Assembly: GCF_002153745.1 (NCBI RefSeq)
Contig: NZ_JOPL01000005.1
Coordinates: forward strand, 124,001-188,000
Direction: 5' to 3'
Origin: Acetobacter sp. DsW_063
GTDB taxonomy: Bacteria; Pseudomonadota; Alphaproteobacteria; Acetobacterales; Acetobacteraceae
DNA length: 64,000 nucleotides
In this document: positions 1 to 8,982 of the stretch, piece after piece
Numbering within the stretch: position 1 is the stretch's first letter
How the letters are laid out: every line of letters begins with the position of its first letter
Notes under the pieces: generated by a model
What the model saw: the letters and a program-made list of their open reading frames with translations, nothing else
Database searches by the model: none
What the model was told of the DNA's origin: nothing
Made by a program: the position numbers and the translations under genes

Positions 1-1
1 T

Positions 2-913
2 CTTGCGGACAACGAACTGATGACCCTTGCCGGAAGCTCGACGGTCGATCCGATGTATTGGTACGATCCCGAGTGGGGTGTGACCTTCCTGGTCAACACG
101 TATGTCTCTCAGGATCAGCTGACCCACTACAACGATCTGCTGAGCATCCCTGTCGACAAGGGTGATGACGACCCGAGCGGCAAGGACATGCAGCTGCTGG
201 GCGCCATGAGCAAGATTTCCGCCATCGGCACGCCGGGTGAGGTCTCGCACTACAACTCCATGCCGTCGTTCGACGTCTACGTCTCCGCGGAAGGCACCGA
301 TCTGGGAACGGTTCTGGCCGGCGTGCAGAAAGTCGTCGCCGATACCGCAAAGGATGTGCCGAAAGGCGCCGCCGTGGATATCGAGGGGCAGGCGACGACG
401 ATGAGCAGCGCCTATGGTCAGCTCGTGGGCGGACTGGCTGTCTCGATCGTGCTGATCTATCTGCTGATCGTGGTGAACTTCCAATCGTGGCTTGATCCGT
501 TCATCATCATCTCGGCTCTGCCGGGCGCGCTGGCTGGTATCGCGTGGTCGTTGTTCCTGACACACACGCATCTGTCCGTGCCTGCTCTGACTGGCGCGAT
601 CATGTGCATGGGAACTGCGACAGCGAACTCGATCCTTGTCGTCTCCTACGCCAGAGAGCGTCTCGAAGTTCACGGAGAGGCCCTGAAGGCGGCTGTCGAG
701 GCTGGATACGGCCGTATCCGTCCGGTCATCATGACCGCCGCAGCCATGATCGTCGGCATGGTGCCGATGTCGATCAGCAACTCGCAGAACGCGCCGCTTG
801 GAAAAGCGGTGATCGGCGGCCTGATCGTCGCTACGATCTCCACGTTGCTTTTTGTCCCCTGCGTTTATGCAATCGTCTACAACCGCCGCTCGCGCGCCAA
901 GGAGTCCGTCTGA
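2..913 (+). CDS. RND efflux permease, C-terminal part (5' end outside window)
   Basis: The reading frame is open to the left edge, so this is the last ~303 residues of a protein whose family is normally over 1000 residues. It is an inner-membrane RND proton/drug antiporter subunit. The visible part holds the second periplasmic porter loop followed by hydrophobic segments typical of the final transmembrane bundle (IVLIYLLIVV, FIIISALPGALAGIAW, and a last segment ending in VPCVYAIVY). The stretch MGTATANSILVVSYARE is the conserved RND motif near the penultimate helices. The stop codon overlaps the ATG of the adaptor gene (TGATG). The order permease-adaptor-outer membrane factor is less usual than adaptor first. 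The substrate cannot be told from this fragment. Confidence 0.93.
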   Translation, partial: LADNELMTLAGSSTVDPMYWYDPEWGVTFLVNTYVSQDQLTHYNDLLSIPVDKGDDDPSGKDMQLLGAMSKISAIGTPGEVSHYNSMPSFDVYVSAEGTDLGTVLAGVQKVVADTAKDVPKGAAVDIEGQATTMSSAYGQLVGGLAVSIVLIYLLIVVNFQSWLDPFIIISALPGALAGIAWSLFLTHTHLSVPALTGAIMCMGTATANSILVVSYARERLEVHGEALKAAVEAGYGRIRPVIMTAAAMIVGMVPMSISNSQNAPLGKAVIGGLIVATISTLLFVPCVYAIVYNRRSRAKESV

Positions 914-2094
914 TGGCTTCCTCCACCACCCGTACCATCTGCCTGGCCGGAGGTTGCGTCTTCGCACTCTACGTAGGCTGGCAGATTTTTGACCGTTTCC
1001 ACGCGATCACCACATTGCGTGCGGAAACTGCCCGCAATGCGATTCCTGACGTGCAGGTCGTATCGCCGAAGCCGGGACCAAAAACGGTCTCGCTCACCCT
1101 GCCGGGCAATCTTGACGCCTGGTACCAGGCGCCGCTGTACCCTCAGGCGTCCGGTTATGTGAAGATGTGGTATAAGGACTACGGCGCCGAGGTGAAGGCG
1201 GGAGATGTTCTCGCCGAAATCAACGCGCCAAGTCTCGACGCGCAGTATGCGCAGGCGAAAGCGGACTATCAGGCTGTCCAAGCCAAATACAATCTGGCTA
1301 GCGTCAGCGCGGATCGTTGGCACGCGATGGCGAAATCGCAGGCTGTGTCTGGTCAGTCGGTCTCAGTCGCGGACGCGAATCTGAAGTCGGGTCGCGCCGA
1401 GATGGAGGCGGCCGAGCACAACGTCGCCCGCTTCGAAGCGTTGGAAAAGTTCAAGACCATAGTTGCGCCGTTCGACGGAATCGTGACGTCGCGTGACATC
1501 AACGTCGGCGATTACGTCAGCAGCGGCGGCGGCGAACATGGTTCGAACGGTGACGCCAGCCAGATGTTCACGGTCGCGGACATGCACAAGATGCGTCTCT
1601 TCGTGTCCGTGCCGGAAGTTTTCTCCTACGTTCTGAAGCCGGGCATGACCGCCGATATGACGGTGCCGCAGTTCCCCAACCAGACGTTCAAGGCGAACTT
1701 CCTGACGGTGGCGAAAGGGTATGATCCCAACACTCGCACGGCGGTGACGGAGTTCATTGTCGACAACGACGATCATCGTCTCTGGTCCGGCACGTTCGCA
1801 TCTGTAAAGCTGACGGCGCCCACGCAAGGCGGTGTTTATGAAATCCCGAGCTCTGCGCTGGTCTTCCAGGAGCCCGGTATGCAGGTTGCGGTAGTCGATG
1901 CGAACAACAAGGTGCATTTCCGCGATATCGAAGTCGGGCGTATGGCCGATACCGCGACTGAGGTCCTGAACGGGGTTCAGCCCACCGATCGGATTATCAA
2001 AAATCCTCAGGCTGATCTTCTTGAGGGCGAGGAAGTTCACGTCGTGCAGCCGGCCAAGGGTTACGATGGCGCTACCGAAGAGATCGAAGGATGA
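913..2094 (+). CDS. RND efflux periplasmic adaptor (membrane fusion protein)
   Basis: A 393-residue adaptor that would bridge the RND permease and the outer-membrane channel. It starts with an N-terminal membrane anchor (LAGGCVFALYVGW). A lipoyl/barrel-sandwich half motif follows around residues 60-110 (GYVKMWYKDYGAEVKAGDVLAEI), then an alpha-hairpin region rich in Ala, Gln and Lys. The second lipoyl half comes next (IVAPFDGIVTSRDINVGDYV), followed by beta-barrel and membrane-proximal domains. The ATG at 913 overlaps the permease stop, which fixes the start; an in-frame extension further upstream lies inside the permease gene. The stop overlaps the next start by 4 bp, so the three genes are likely translated as a coupled operon. 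Confidence 0.93.
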   Translation: MASSTTRTICLAGGCVFALYVGWQIFDRFHAITTLRAETARNAIPDVQVVSPKPGPKTVSLTLPGNLDAWYQAPLYPQASGYVKMWYKDYGAEVKAGDVLAEINAPSLDAQYAQAKADYQAVQAKYNLASVSADRWHAMAKSQAVSGQSVSVADANLKSGRAEMEAAEHNVARFEALEKFKTIVAPFDGIVTSRDINVGDYVSSGGGEHGSNGDASQMFTVADMHKMRLFVSVPEVFSYVLKPGMTADMTVPQFPNQTFKANFLTVAKGYDPNTRTAVTEFIVDNDDHRLWSGTFASVKLTAPTQGGVYEIPSSALVFQEPGMQVAVVDANNKVHFRDIEVGRMADTATEVLNGVQPTDRIIKNPQADLLEGEEVHVVQPAKGYDGATEEIEG

Positions 2095-3674
2095 GCTTTT
2101 CCGCTTTGAAGTCGACGCTGACGGGCTGTTGCCTGTTGGCGCTCGCGTCGGGCCTGTCAGGATGCGATCTCGCGCCCAAATACGAGGCCCCCAAATTTGT
2201 CGTGCCGGCAAGCTGGGGAGGGCAGGCGCCCTTCGCGGTGGCGACGCCTGCGGACACTCAGCTTCCGTCTGACTGGTGGACGCTGTTTGGCGATCCCACG
2301 CTGAATGGACTGGAAAAGCAGGCGCTCAGCCAGAACGCCGACCTGCAGGCGACGGCTGAACGCTTCATTCAGGCGCGCGCTCAGGTGATGAATGCGCGTT
2401 CCGATCTGCTTCCGCATTTCGGTCTCGCCTTCGGCGCTTCCGACAACAAGCAGTCTGCTGACCGCCTGTTTCGCTACAAGGGCGCTATCACGCAAACCGA
2501 TGAATATTACAGCGGGCTTGCGTCGTGGGAGCCTGACTTCTGGTCCGAAATCCGTAACCGCGTGCGCATGAGCAAGGCGGCGGCGCAGGGTAAGGCCGCA
2601 GATTTCGCTGCAGCCCGCCTTAGCACCGAGGCTGAACTGGCGAGCGACTACATCGCGCTGCGCGGTTATGATGCGCAGGATGCGATCTACAAGCAGTCTA
2701 TCGCGTATTATCAGCGCGCCGTGGAAATGACGCAGACGCAGCTGGATAATCAGGCGGCGCCCCGTCTCGATCTTGCCCGTGCGCAGAACCGCCTTTACGT
2801 GACGCAGGCGCAGGAACTGGATCTGCAGGCGCGACGGCAGGTGACGGAGCACGCGATCGCCATTCTGGTGAACGTGGCCCCGAGCGCTTTCCACATCGCG
2901 CCGCTGCAGGACTTCCGCTTCCCGATCGTGAACGTGCCCGTTGGCGTTCCGTCCGAACTGTTGCAGCGTCGTCCGGACATTGCCTCGGCCGAGCGCGAGA
3001 TGGCGGGCGCAAACCGCCAGATCGGCGTGGCGCGCGCGGCGTTCTATCCGCATATATCGCTGAATGCGCTTGGTGGTTTCGACGCCAATGGCTTCACGCT
3101 GGCGAATCTCGCCAACAGCATGTGGTCGTATGGAGCGTCGGCGTCGTTGCCGTTGTTCGAAGGCGGTATGCGACGTGCTGAACTGCAACATTCTTGGTCG
3201 GACTATCGAGAGACGCGCGATAAATATCGCTCCACTATTCTCTCAGCCTTCCGCGAAGTGCAGGACGGTCTTTCGAAAACCGTGCTTCTTCGTCAGGAAA
3301 ACGAGCGTCTGAAGAAAGCGGTCGACACCGCCATGCAGATGCAGGACATGACGATGACCCTCTACAAGGGTGGGCTGTCGCCATATCTTGACGCCATCGT
3401 GGCGCAGGAAGCGGCGCTGGATGCGCGGATATCGCAGGTTCAGGTGGACATGCAGTCCGTGCAGGCGACGGTTGGCCTGATCCGCGCCGTAGGCGGTGGA
3501 TGGAGCGACAAGCTGCTGCCGACGCCTGACCAGACGATGACGTTCGATATCTTGCAGTACAACAAAGTCGATCATCCCGAGCCCGCTGGCGGAATTGACG
3601 TGCCACATGACACGACGGGATCGGAAAATCTGGTGACCGGCGGCGCCATCGGCCCACAACCGCAGGCTCACTGA
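2091..3674 (+). CDS. Outer-membrane efflux lipoprotein, NodT/OprM family
   Basis: A 527-residue TolC-like outer-membrane channel of the NodT group. The N-terminus is a lipoprotein signal with lipobox LSGC, so Cys 25 is the predicted acylation site. Two outer-membrane-efflux repeats are visible: the first half contains LASDYIALRGYDAQ, and the second contains LLQRRPDIASAEREMAGANRQIGVARAAFYP, a family signature (written here only as the landmark RRPDIASAE). The start overlaps the adaptor stop by 4 bp (ATGA). It closes the efflux operon, and a terminator-like hairpin follows. The C-terminal ~40 residues after the second repeat are Gly/Pro/His-rich and unassigned. Confidence 0.92.
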   Translation: MSFSALKSTLTGCCLLALASGLSGCDLAPKYEAPKFVVPASWGGQAPFAVATPADTQLPSDWWTLFGDPTLNGLEKQALSQNADLQATAERFIQARAQVMNARSDLLPHFGLAFGASDNKQSADRLFRYKGAITQTDEYYSGLASWEPDFWSEIRNRVRMSKAAAQGKAADFAAARLSTEAELASDYIALRGYDAQDAIYKQSIAYYQRAVEMTQTQLDNQAAPRLDLARAQNRLYVTQAQELDLQARRQVTEHAIAILVNVAPSAFHIAPLQDFRFPIVNVPVGVPSELLQRRPDIASAEREMAGANRQIGVARAAFYPHISLNALGGFDANGFTLANLANSMWSYGASASLPLFEGGMRRAELQHSWSDYRETRDKYRSTILSAFREVQDGLSKTVLLRQENERLKKAVDTAMQMQDMTMTLYKGGLSPYLDAIVAQEAALDARISQVQVDMQSVQATVGLIRAVGGGWSDKLLPTPDQTMTFDILQYNKVDHPEPAGGIDVPHDTTGSENLVTGGAIGPQPQAH

Positions 3675-3680
3675 TGAGAC

Positions 3681-3735
3681 ATAAGGCGAGGTGTGGTAAC
3701 GTATTGGCCGCATTCTCGCCTTATTCTCGTTTTCT
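3681..3735 (+). terminator. Terminator-like hairpin after the efflux operon
   Basis: A perfect 10-bp inverted repeat (ATAAGGCGAG at 3681-3690, CTCGCCTTAT at 3715-3724) with a 24-nt loop is followed by a T-rich run (TCTCGTTTTCTTCTC). It begins 6 bp after the last efflux gene. The long loop lowers confidence. Confidence 0.5.
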
Positions 3736-3800
3736 TCTCATATCGACCGCAGCTCCGTCCCGACGGCTCGCGTAACGGTCGGTGGTTGACGGAAGGAAGC

Positions 3801-4988
3801 ATGATGGATCGTCGTTGGAGCAGGCCGTTGTCTTGCGCGGCGATGACCATTCTGCTCGGCGTCGCAGCCTGTAGCAGTTCCAGACCGGGCGGTTCGCCCA
3901 GCCAGTGGGGGCAGGGGAATTATACTCCGCCCGGCCCGTCCAGCGATCCTTGGGGGCCTTACATCAGGGAGGCCGCGAGTCGGTTCTCCGTGCCGGAAGC
4001 CTGGATACGGGCCGTGATGAATCAGGAATCCGGCGGCCATCAATACATGAACGGGGAACTGACGCAGTCCGGCGCGGGCGCCATGGGACTGATGCAGTTG
4101 ATGCCCGCGACCTGGTCAGACCTTGCGTCCAATAATGGCCTGGGCGACGACCCGTTCGACCCTCACGACAATATTTTGGCTGGCGCCGCCTATATACGGC
4201 AGATGTACGACCGATTTGGCTCCCCCGGCTTTCTCGCCGCCTATAACGCCGGTCCGGGGCGCGTTGAGCAATATCTGCAGAACGGCGGGTCTCTGCCGGA
4301 CGAAACGGTCAATTACGTGGCTTCGATCTCTCCCCATCTTGGGGACGCTACGCCGACTGAAGCGGGGCCAGATTCCTATTCGGCGCCTGTTCAGGTCGCC
4401 AGCGCTGCGCCCACGCGTGTCACGGCGCCTGCGCCGACGACGCCGGTCGGGGATCTTTCCCGGACTGCAGACGGCTGCCTGCGTAATCCGGACGCCGCCT
4501 ACGACCCGAGCGGCTGCCTTATGGATCGTGACACGCCGCATCCGGATCCCACTCCGGCGGCGGATCCCGCTTACGTCGCTCCCGCCTATGCCTCGGCGTC
4601 CATGCCAGCGCCGACTCCCGTGGCGACACAGGCTCTGCCGGTTGAACTCGCCAGCTATGTTGAGCCGTCTTCGGCGCGATCCCGCGCTGTTGCGCAACCG
4701 CATTATCTCCCCGCGGCTCCGGTCGTCGCCTACTCGGGCGGGCAATGGGCAGTGCAGGTTGGCGCGTTCTCGTCAGATACAGAGGCGCGTCAGGCGCTAC
4801 GTCATGCACAGGCAATCATCGGCGGGGCGTCCGGCAGATTGGCTTCTGTCGTGACGAGAGCGCCGTCGGCGTCCCGTTCGCTCTATCGCGCGCGTCTGAC
4901 AGGGTTCGCAGCGTCTGACGCTACGGCGGCGTGCCACGTGCTGCACACGCATTCCGTGGCGTGCTTCACGGTTCCCGTCTCGACCTGA
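3801..4988 (+). CDS. Lytic transglycosylase lipoprotein with C-terminal SPOR domain
   Basis: A 395-residue predicted peptidoglycan lytic transglycosylase. The chosen ATG (3801) has a GGAAGG ribosome site 4 bases upstream; the frame runs further upstream, but without a ribosome site and through the terminator hairpin. A lipobox (VAAC) follows the signal segment. The SLT domain spans roughly residues 50-180, with the catalytic Glu in AVMNQESGG and the motifs GLMQLMP and AAYNAGPG. A long Ala/Pro-rich linker leads to a SPOR-like C-terminus (GGQWAVQVGAFSS...), the module that binds septal denuded glycan strands. This is a plausible division-site wall-remodelling enzyme, also called RlpA/MltE-like in loose annotation, but the SLT motifs favour family 1 transglycosylase. 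Confidence 0.88.
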   Translation: MMDRRWSRPLSCAAMTILLGVAACSSSRPGGSPSQWGQGNYTPPGPSSDPWGPYIREAASRFSVPEAWIRAVMNQESGGHQYMNGELTQSGAGAMGLMQLMPATWSDLASNNGLGDDPFDPHDNILAGAAYIRQMYDRFGSPGFLAAYNAGPGRVEQYLQNGGSLPDETVNYVASISPHLGDATPTEAGPDSYSAPVQVASAAPTRVTAPAPTTPVGDLSRTADGCLRNPDAAYDPSGCLMDRDTPHPDPTPAADPAYVAPAYASASMPAPTPVATQALPVELASYVEPSSARSRAVAQPHYLPAAPVVAYSGGQWAVQVGAFSSDTEARQALRHAQAIIGGASGRLASVVTRAPSASRSLYRARLTGFAASDATAACHVLHTHSVACFTVPVST

Positions 4989-5120
4989 TCCGCTCTTTCT
5001 CTAGATGAGAGGCTCGGCCTGTCGCCGCGAGAGCATTGTCGCCCGTCCCGGCCTCGGCTAGACCCGCGCCTTTCGAATATCTCTGCGCATAGGCGCGGTG
5101 AAACGACGAGGGTGAGGAAT

Positions 5121-6044
5121 ATGGCGCGCAACCGGGTCCGCAAAGGGCGCCCGCTCGACGGCTGGCTGGTGATCGACAAGCCGACGGATCTGACGTCGAC
5201 GGCTGTTGTCGCCATAGTCAAACGTGCGTTCAACGCGCAGAAAGTCGGGCATGGCGGCACGCTCGACCCCTTGGCGACCGGACTCCTGCCGATCGCGCTG
5301 GGGGCTGCGACGAAAACCGTTCCGTACATAATGGACGGCACGAAGCGATATCATTTCACGCTCCGGCTTGGCGAAGCCCGCGATAGCGACGACGCCGACG
5401 GCGAAGTGACGGCGACGTCCGACGTGCGCCCCACTGACGACGAGCTCCGCGAGGCGACGAAGGGCCTGACCGGCGACATCATGCAGGTGCCCCCGGTTTT
5501 CTCCGCTCTGAAAGTTGCGGGTGAACGCGCCTACGACATGGCGCGCGACGGTCGTCCGCCGGAACTGCCCCCTCGTCCCGCTCGCGTCGATCGCTTCGAA
5601 CTGGTCGACCGGCCCGACGCGGACCACGCCGTATTCGAAGTCGAATCCGGTAAAGGCGTCTACATGCGTTCCCTTGCGCGCGACGTCGCCCTGGCGTGCG
5701 GGACCGTAGGACACATCGCAGCCCTACGTCGTCTTCGGGTCGGCCCCTTCACAGAGGCTGATGCGATTTCTCTGGACAAACTCGTCGCGAGCGCCGAAGA
5801 AGCGCCTGCCTCACCGGAGCTGCTGCGTCCGGTCGCGACCGCGCTGGCCGACATCCCGGCGCTGGCCCTGACCTCCGACGAAGCGGCTCTTCTGTTGCAT
5901 GGACAGGCGCTTGGGCTCCTGAACCTCCTGGGACGTATCCCTGAGACTGGCCCTGACGCCGTCGTGCGCGCGATGGACGGTGAGCGTGTGCTTGGGTTGT
6001 GCCGCCTCGAAGAAGGATGGCTGCAGCCCGTGCGCCTGCTTTAA
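5121..6044 (+). CDS. truB: tRNA pseudouridine(55) synthase TruB
   Basis: A 307-residue TruB, which isomerises U55 of the T-loop of tRNAs. The catalytic motif [12 protein letters not shown] is present, with the nucleophile Asp at residue 49, and the later conserved VSSGTYVRSL region appears as [14 protein letters not shown]. The C-terminal PUA-like tail ([16 protein letters not shown]) is complete. The ATG at 5121 is preferred because GAGG sits 9 bases upstream; a GTG at 5112 would add three residues. It lies 20 bp upstream of rpsO, the same truB-rpsO-pnp order as in many bacteria, so cotranscription is likely. Confidence 0.97.
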   Translation: MARNRVRKGRPLDGWLVIDKPTDLTSTAVVAIVKRAFNAQKVGHGGTLDPLATGLLPIALGAATKTVPYIMDGTKRYHFTLRLGEARDSDDADGEVTATSDVRPTDDELREATKGLTGDIMQVPPVFSALKVAGERAYDMARDGRPPELPPRPARVDRFELVDRPDADHAVFEVESGKGVYMRSLARDVALACGTVGHIAALRRLRVGPFTEADAISLDKLVASAEEAPASPELLRPVATALADIPALALTSDEAALLLHGQALGLLNLLGRIPETGPDAVVRAMDGERVLGLCRLEEGWLQPVRLL

Positions 6045-6064
6045 CTTCTGTTCTGGAGACGATG

Positions 6065-6334
6065 ATGTCGATTACGGCTGAGCGCCGCACGGCGCTGATT
6101 GAAGAATACCGCACGAACGCCACCGACACGGGATCGCCTGAGGTTCAGGTCGCGATCCTGACGGAGCGCATCAACAACCTGACCGAGCACCTGAAGACGC
6201 ACGCGAAGGACTTCCACTCCCGCCGTGGCCTGCTGGTCATGGTCGGCAACCGTCGCAGCCTGCTCGATTACCTGAAGCGCAAGAGCCAGGGCCGTTACGA
6301 GACGCTGATCGGCCGCCTCGGCCTCCGTCGCTGA
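6065..6334 (+). CDS. rpsO: 30S ribosomal protein S15
   Basis: An 89-residue protein, the exact family length, with the invariant core [17 protein letters not shown] and LLDYLKRK and the C-terminus RLGLRR. S15 binds 16S rRNA early in small-subunit assembly. Two in-frame ATGs (6062 and 6065) are adjacent; the second gives the usual N-terminus and is 6 bases from a GGAG ribosome site. It follows truB by 20 bp and precedes pnp across a structured 364-bp spacer. Confidence 0.98.
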   Translation: MSITAERRTALIEEYRTNATDTGSPEVQVAILTERINNLTEHLKTHAKDFHSRRGLLVMVGNRRSLLDYLKRKSQGRYETLIGRLGLRR

Positions 6335-6340
6335 CGGCTG

Positions 6341-6401
6341 GCCGGGTCGGGATCGCAGAGCGCCGCCGATGTCCGCGCGCTCTGTGTTTCCCCGACCCGG
6401 C
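6341..6401 (+). promoter_or_regulatory. Long two-part hairpin after rpsO (candidate RNase III processing site)
   Basis: An outer 11-bp perfect stem (GCCGGGTCGGG at 6341-6351 with CCCGACCCGGC at 6391-6401) encloses an inner 8-bp stem (CAGAGCGC 6356-6363 with GCGCTCTG 6377-6384). No U-tract follows, so it is a poor terminator but a good double-stranded RNA. In enterobacteria the rpsO-pnp spacer carries an RNase III site that starts PNPase autoregulation; a similar role here is inference. Confidence 0.6.
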
Positions 6402-6420
6402 TATTCCTGTATGGCTATGC

Positions 6421-6454
6421 GCCGAGGCCCCGATGACGGGTTCCTCGGTTTTTT
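6421..6454 (+). terminator. Rho-independent terminator in rpsO-pnp spacer
   Basis: Stem CCGAGG (6422-6427) pairs with CCTCGG (6443-6448), extended inward by CCC/GGG with a small bulge, and is followed at once by six T residues (6449-6454). This is the clearest intrinsic terminator on the + strand here and would separate truB-rpsO transcription, at least in part, from pnp. Confidence 0.8.
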
Positions 6455-6539
6455 ATCATCCGGCGACAGGGCCGGAGCCAACACACGCCTTACCCCGGTA
6501 GTCTAAAGGTTACCCGGCATGCTGCGGCGTTTCAGGCCA

Positions 6540-6601
6540 CATGGCGCTCTGACAATTTTCCCCGTCAGCCACCATGCCGTCCGAGACGCTGTCCCGACAG
6601 C
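6540..6601 (+). promoter_or_regulatory. Paired hairpins in the pnp leader
   Basis: CATGG (6540-6544) and CTGAC (6549-6553) pair with GTCAG (6564-6568) and CCATG (6572-6576) to give one interrupted hairpin. A second short stem, GCTGT (6588-6592) with ACAGC (6597-6601), has a four-base loop. The rest of the 6455-6698 leader shows no gene. They may fold the pnp 5' leader and take part in autoregulation, but this is only inferred from position. Confidence 0.4.
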
Positions 6602-6698
6602 CGGAAACCAAACATGGCGCAGGTCGAGCCTCAGGCAGGCTGGCGCCGCCGGACGATCCGGGACTGAGGCAGTCACAGTCCGAAGGGCCTGACAAAGC

Positions 6699-8846
6699 AT
6701 GTTCAATTATTTCCGCAAAGAAATCGAATGGGGCGGCCGGCCCCTTATCCTCGAAACCGGCAAGATCGCACGTCAGGCTGACGGCGCCGTCGTCGCCACC
6801 TACGGCGACACCATCGTGCTCTGCACCGCCGTCGGCGCGAAGAGCGTGAAGGCCGGGCAGGACTTCTTCCCGCTGACCGTCAACTATCAGGAAAAAGCCT
6901 ACGCGGCTGGCAAGATCCCCGGCGGCTTCTTCAAGCGCGAAGGCCGCCCGAGCGAGATCGAGACGCTGAATTCGCGCCTGATCGACCGTCCGATCCGTCC
7001 GCTGTTCCCGGAAGGGTTCCTGAACGAAGTCCAGGTCATCACGACCGTTCTCTCCCACGATATGGAGAACGATCCGGCGATTCCCGCCCTGATCGGCGCT
7101 TCGGCGGCCCTGACGCTGTCAGGCATCCCCTTCTTCGGCCCGGTCGCGGCCTGCCGCGTCGGTTACGTGGACGGCGAATACGTCCTGAACCCGACGATCG
7201 AAGAGACCAAGGGCAGCGAGCTTGATCTCGTCGTCGCGGGCACGTCGGAAGGCGTGCTGATGGTCGAATCCGAAGCAAACGAACTGTCCGAAGCCACGAT
7301 GCTCGGCGCCGTGACCTTCGGTCATCAGGCGTTCCAGCCGGTCATCGACGCGATCATCTCTCTGGCGGAGCACGCTGCGAAGGCGCCGTGGGATATGCCG
7401 GAGCCGTCCAAGGAAGCCATCGCTCTTCGCAAGAAGGTCGACACCCTTGGCCGCAAGCTGCTGACCGCCGCCTACAAGGAGAAGGTCAAGCAGGCGCGTT
7501 ATGAGAAGATCGCCGCCGCGAAGAAGACGGTCATCGAGAAGCTCGTCGCCGCCGATCTGAACGCCGACGCCGCGAAGCCAATGCTGAAGGATCTGGAGGC
7601 TTCCATCGTGCGCGGTTCGGTGCTGAGCACCGGCCTGCGCATTGACGGCCGCGACCTGAAGACCGTGCGTCCGATTGTGTCGGAAGTCGGCATCCTGCCG
7701 CGCGCTCATGGTTCGTCGCTGTTCACCCGTGGCGAGACGCAGGCGCTTGTCGTCGCAACCCTCGGCACCGGTCAGGACGAGCAGGTGATCGACGCGCTCG
7801 AAGGCGAATACCGCACGAACTTCATGCTGCACTACAACTTCCCTCCGTATTCGGTGGGCGAGTGCGGCCGCACGGGTTCGCCGGGCCGTCGTGAAATCGG
7901 CCATGGCAAGCTGGCGTGGCGTGCGGTTCACCCGCTGCTGCCGACGAAGACCGAATTCCCCTACACGATGCGCGTGGTCTCCGAGATCACGGAAAGCAAC
8001 GGCTCGTCCTCGATGGCGACCGTCTGCGGCACGTCTCTGGCGCTGATGGACGCGGGCGTTCCGCTGAAGCGCCCCGTGGCGGGCATCGCCATGGGCCTGA
8101 TCAAGGAAGACGAAGGTTTCGCGGTTCTGTCTGACATCCTTGGCGACGAGGATCACCTCGGCGACATGGACTTCAAGGTCGCAGGCACAGAGAAGGGCGT
8201 GACCGCTCTTCAGATGGACATCAAGATCACGTCCATCACGCCTGAGATCATGGAAATCGCGCTCGATCAGGCGCGCGGCGGCCGTTTGCATATCCTTGGC
8301 GAGATGGCCAAGGCGCTGACAGAAGGCCGGACGGACGTGTCTTCCACGGCGCCGAAGATCACCACGATGAGCGTGCCGAAAGAGAAGATCCGCGACGTGA
8401 TCGGCTCCGGCGGCAAGGTCATCCGAGAGATCGTCGAATACTCGGGCGCCAAGGTCGACATCGGCGACGACGGCACGATCACCATCGCGGCGATGTCCGA
8501 CGAGCAGGCGCAGAAGGCGATCAACCGCATCAACGGCATTGTCGCCGAGCCGGAAATCGGTCGCATCTACGACGGCAAGGTCGTGAAGACCGCCGATTTC
8601 GGCGCCTTCGTGAACTTCCTCGGCGCGAAGGACGGTCTGGTTCACATCTCCGAACTGGCGCAGGGCCGCGTGGCCCGCACGACGGATGTCGTGAAGCAGG
8701 GCGACGCCGTGAAAGTGAAGGTCGTCGGTTTTGATGATCGTGGCAAAGTAAAGCTGTCCATGCGGGTTGTGGATCAGGCCACGGGCGCCGACATCAGTGC
8801 TGAGGTCGGTGATCGGCCTGCGCGCGCGCCTCGCCGCGAGGACTGA
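6699..8846 (+). CDS. pnp: Polyribonucleotide nucleotidyltransferase (PNPase)
   Basis: A 715-residue PNPase, normal length, that degrades RNA 3' to 5' by phosphorolysis and is a core degradosome partner. Two RNase PH-like domains are visible (N-terminal [15 protein letters not shown]; second around residues 310-540 with GRDLKTVRP and LPRAHGS). A KH domain ([11 protein letters not shown], ~residue 568) and an S1 domain ([18 protein letters not shown], ~residue 625) follow. The ATG at 6699 has GAAGGG about 11 bases upstream. Its leader is long and structured, as expected for a gene that controls its own mRNA decay. Confidence 0.98.
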   Translation: MFNYFRKEIEWGGRPLILETGKIARQADGAVVATYGDTIVLCTAVGAKSVKAGQDFFPLTVNYQEKAYAAGKIPGGFFKREGRPSEIETLNSRLIDRPIRPLFPEGFLNEVQVITTVLSHDMENDPAIPALIGASAALTLSGIPFFGPVAACRVGYVDGEYVLNPTIEETKGSELDLVVAGTSEGVLMVESEANELSEATMLGAVTFGHQAFQPVIDAIISLAEHAAKAPWDMPEPSKEAIALRKKVDTLGRKLLTAAYKEKVKQARYEKIAAAKKTVIEKLVAADLNADAAKPMLKDLEASIVRGSVLSTGLRIDGRDLKTVRPIVSEVGILPRAHGSSLFTRGETQALVVATLGTGQDEQVIDALEGEYRTNFMLHYNFPPYSVGECGRTGSPGRREIGHGKLAWRAVHPLLPTKTEFPYTMRVVSEITESNGSSSMATVCGTSLALMDAGVPLKRPVAGIAMGLIKEDEGFAVLSDILGDEDHLGDMDFKVAGTEKGVTALQMDIKITSITPEIMEIALDQARGGRLHILGEMAKALTEGRTDVSSTAPKITTMSVPKEKIRDVIGSGGKVIREIVEYSGAKVDIGDDGTITIAAMSDEQAQKAINRINGIVAEPEIGRIYDGKVVKTADFGAFVNFLGAKDGLVHISELAQGRVARTTDVVKQGDAVKVKVVGFDDRGKVKLSMRVVDQATGADISAEVGDRPARAPRRED

Positions 8847-8871
8847 GCGGAAGTCCAGTTTCCGGTGTAGG

Positions 8872-8904
8872 GCGGGCGTTGTGACGAAGCGTCGCAGCGC
8901 CCGC
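8872..8904 (+). terminator. Strong hairpin after pnp without U-tract
   Basis: GCGGGCGTTG (8872-8881) pairs with CAGCGCCCGC (8895-8904), 10 bp with one G-U pair, 26 bp after the pnp stop. No T-run follows, so termination may be weak or the hairpin may protect the 3' end. Confidence 0.45.
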
Positions 8905-8982
8905 TTGCGTATAGCGTTGCGGCGGAAGGCGCGTTAAAGACGCCGCGAGCTTCAATTGTGCAAGAATAACGACAGGGCGGCC

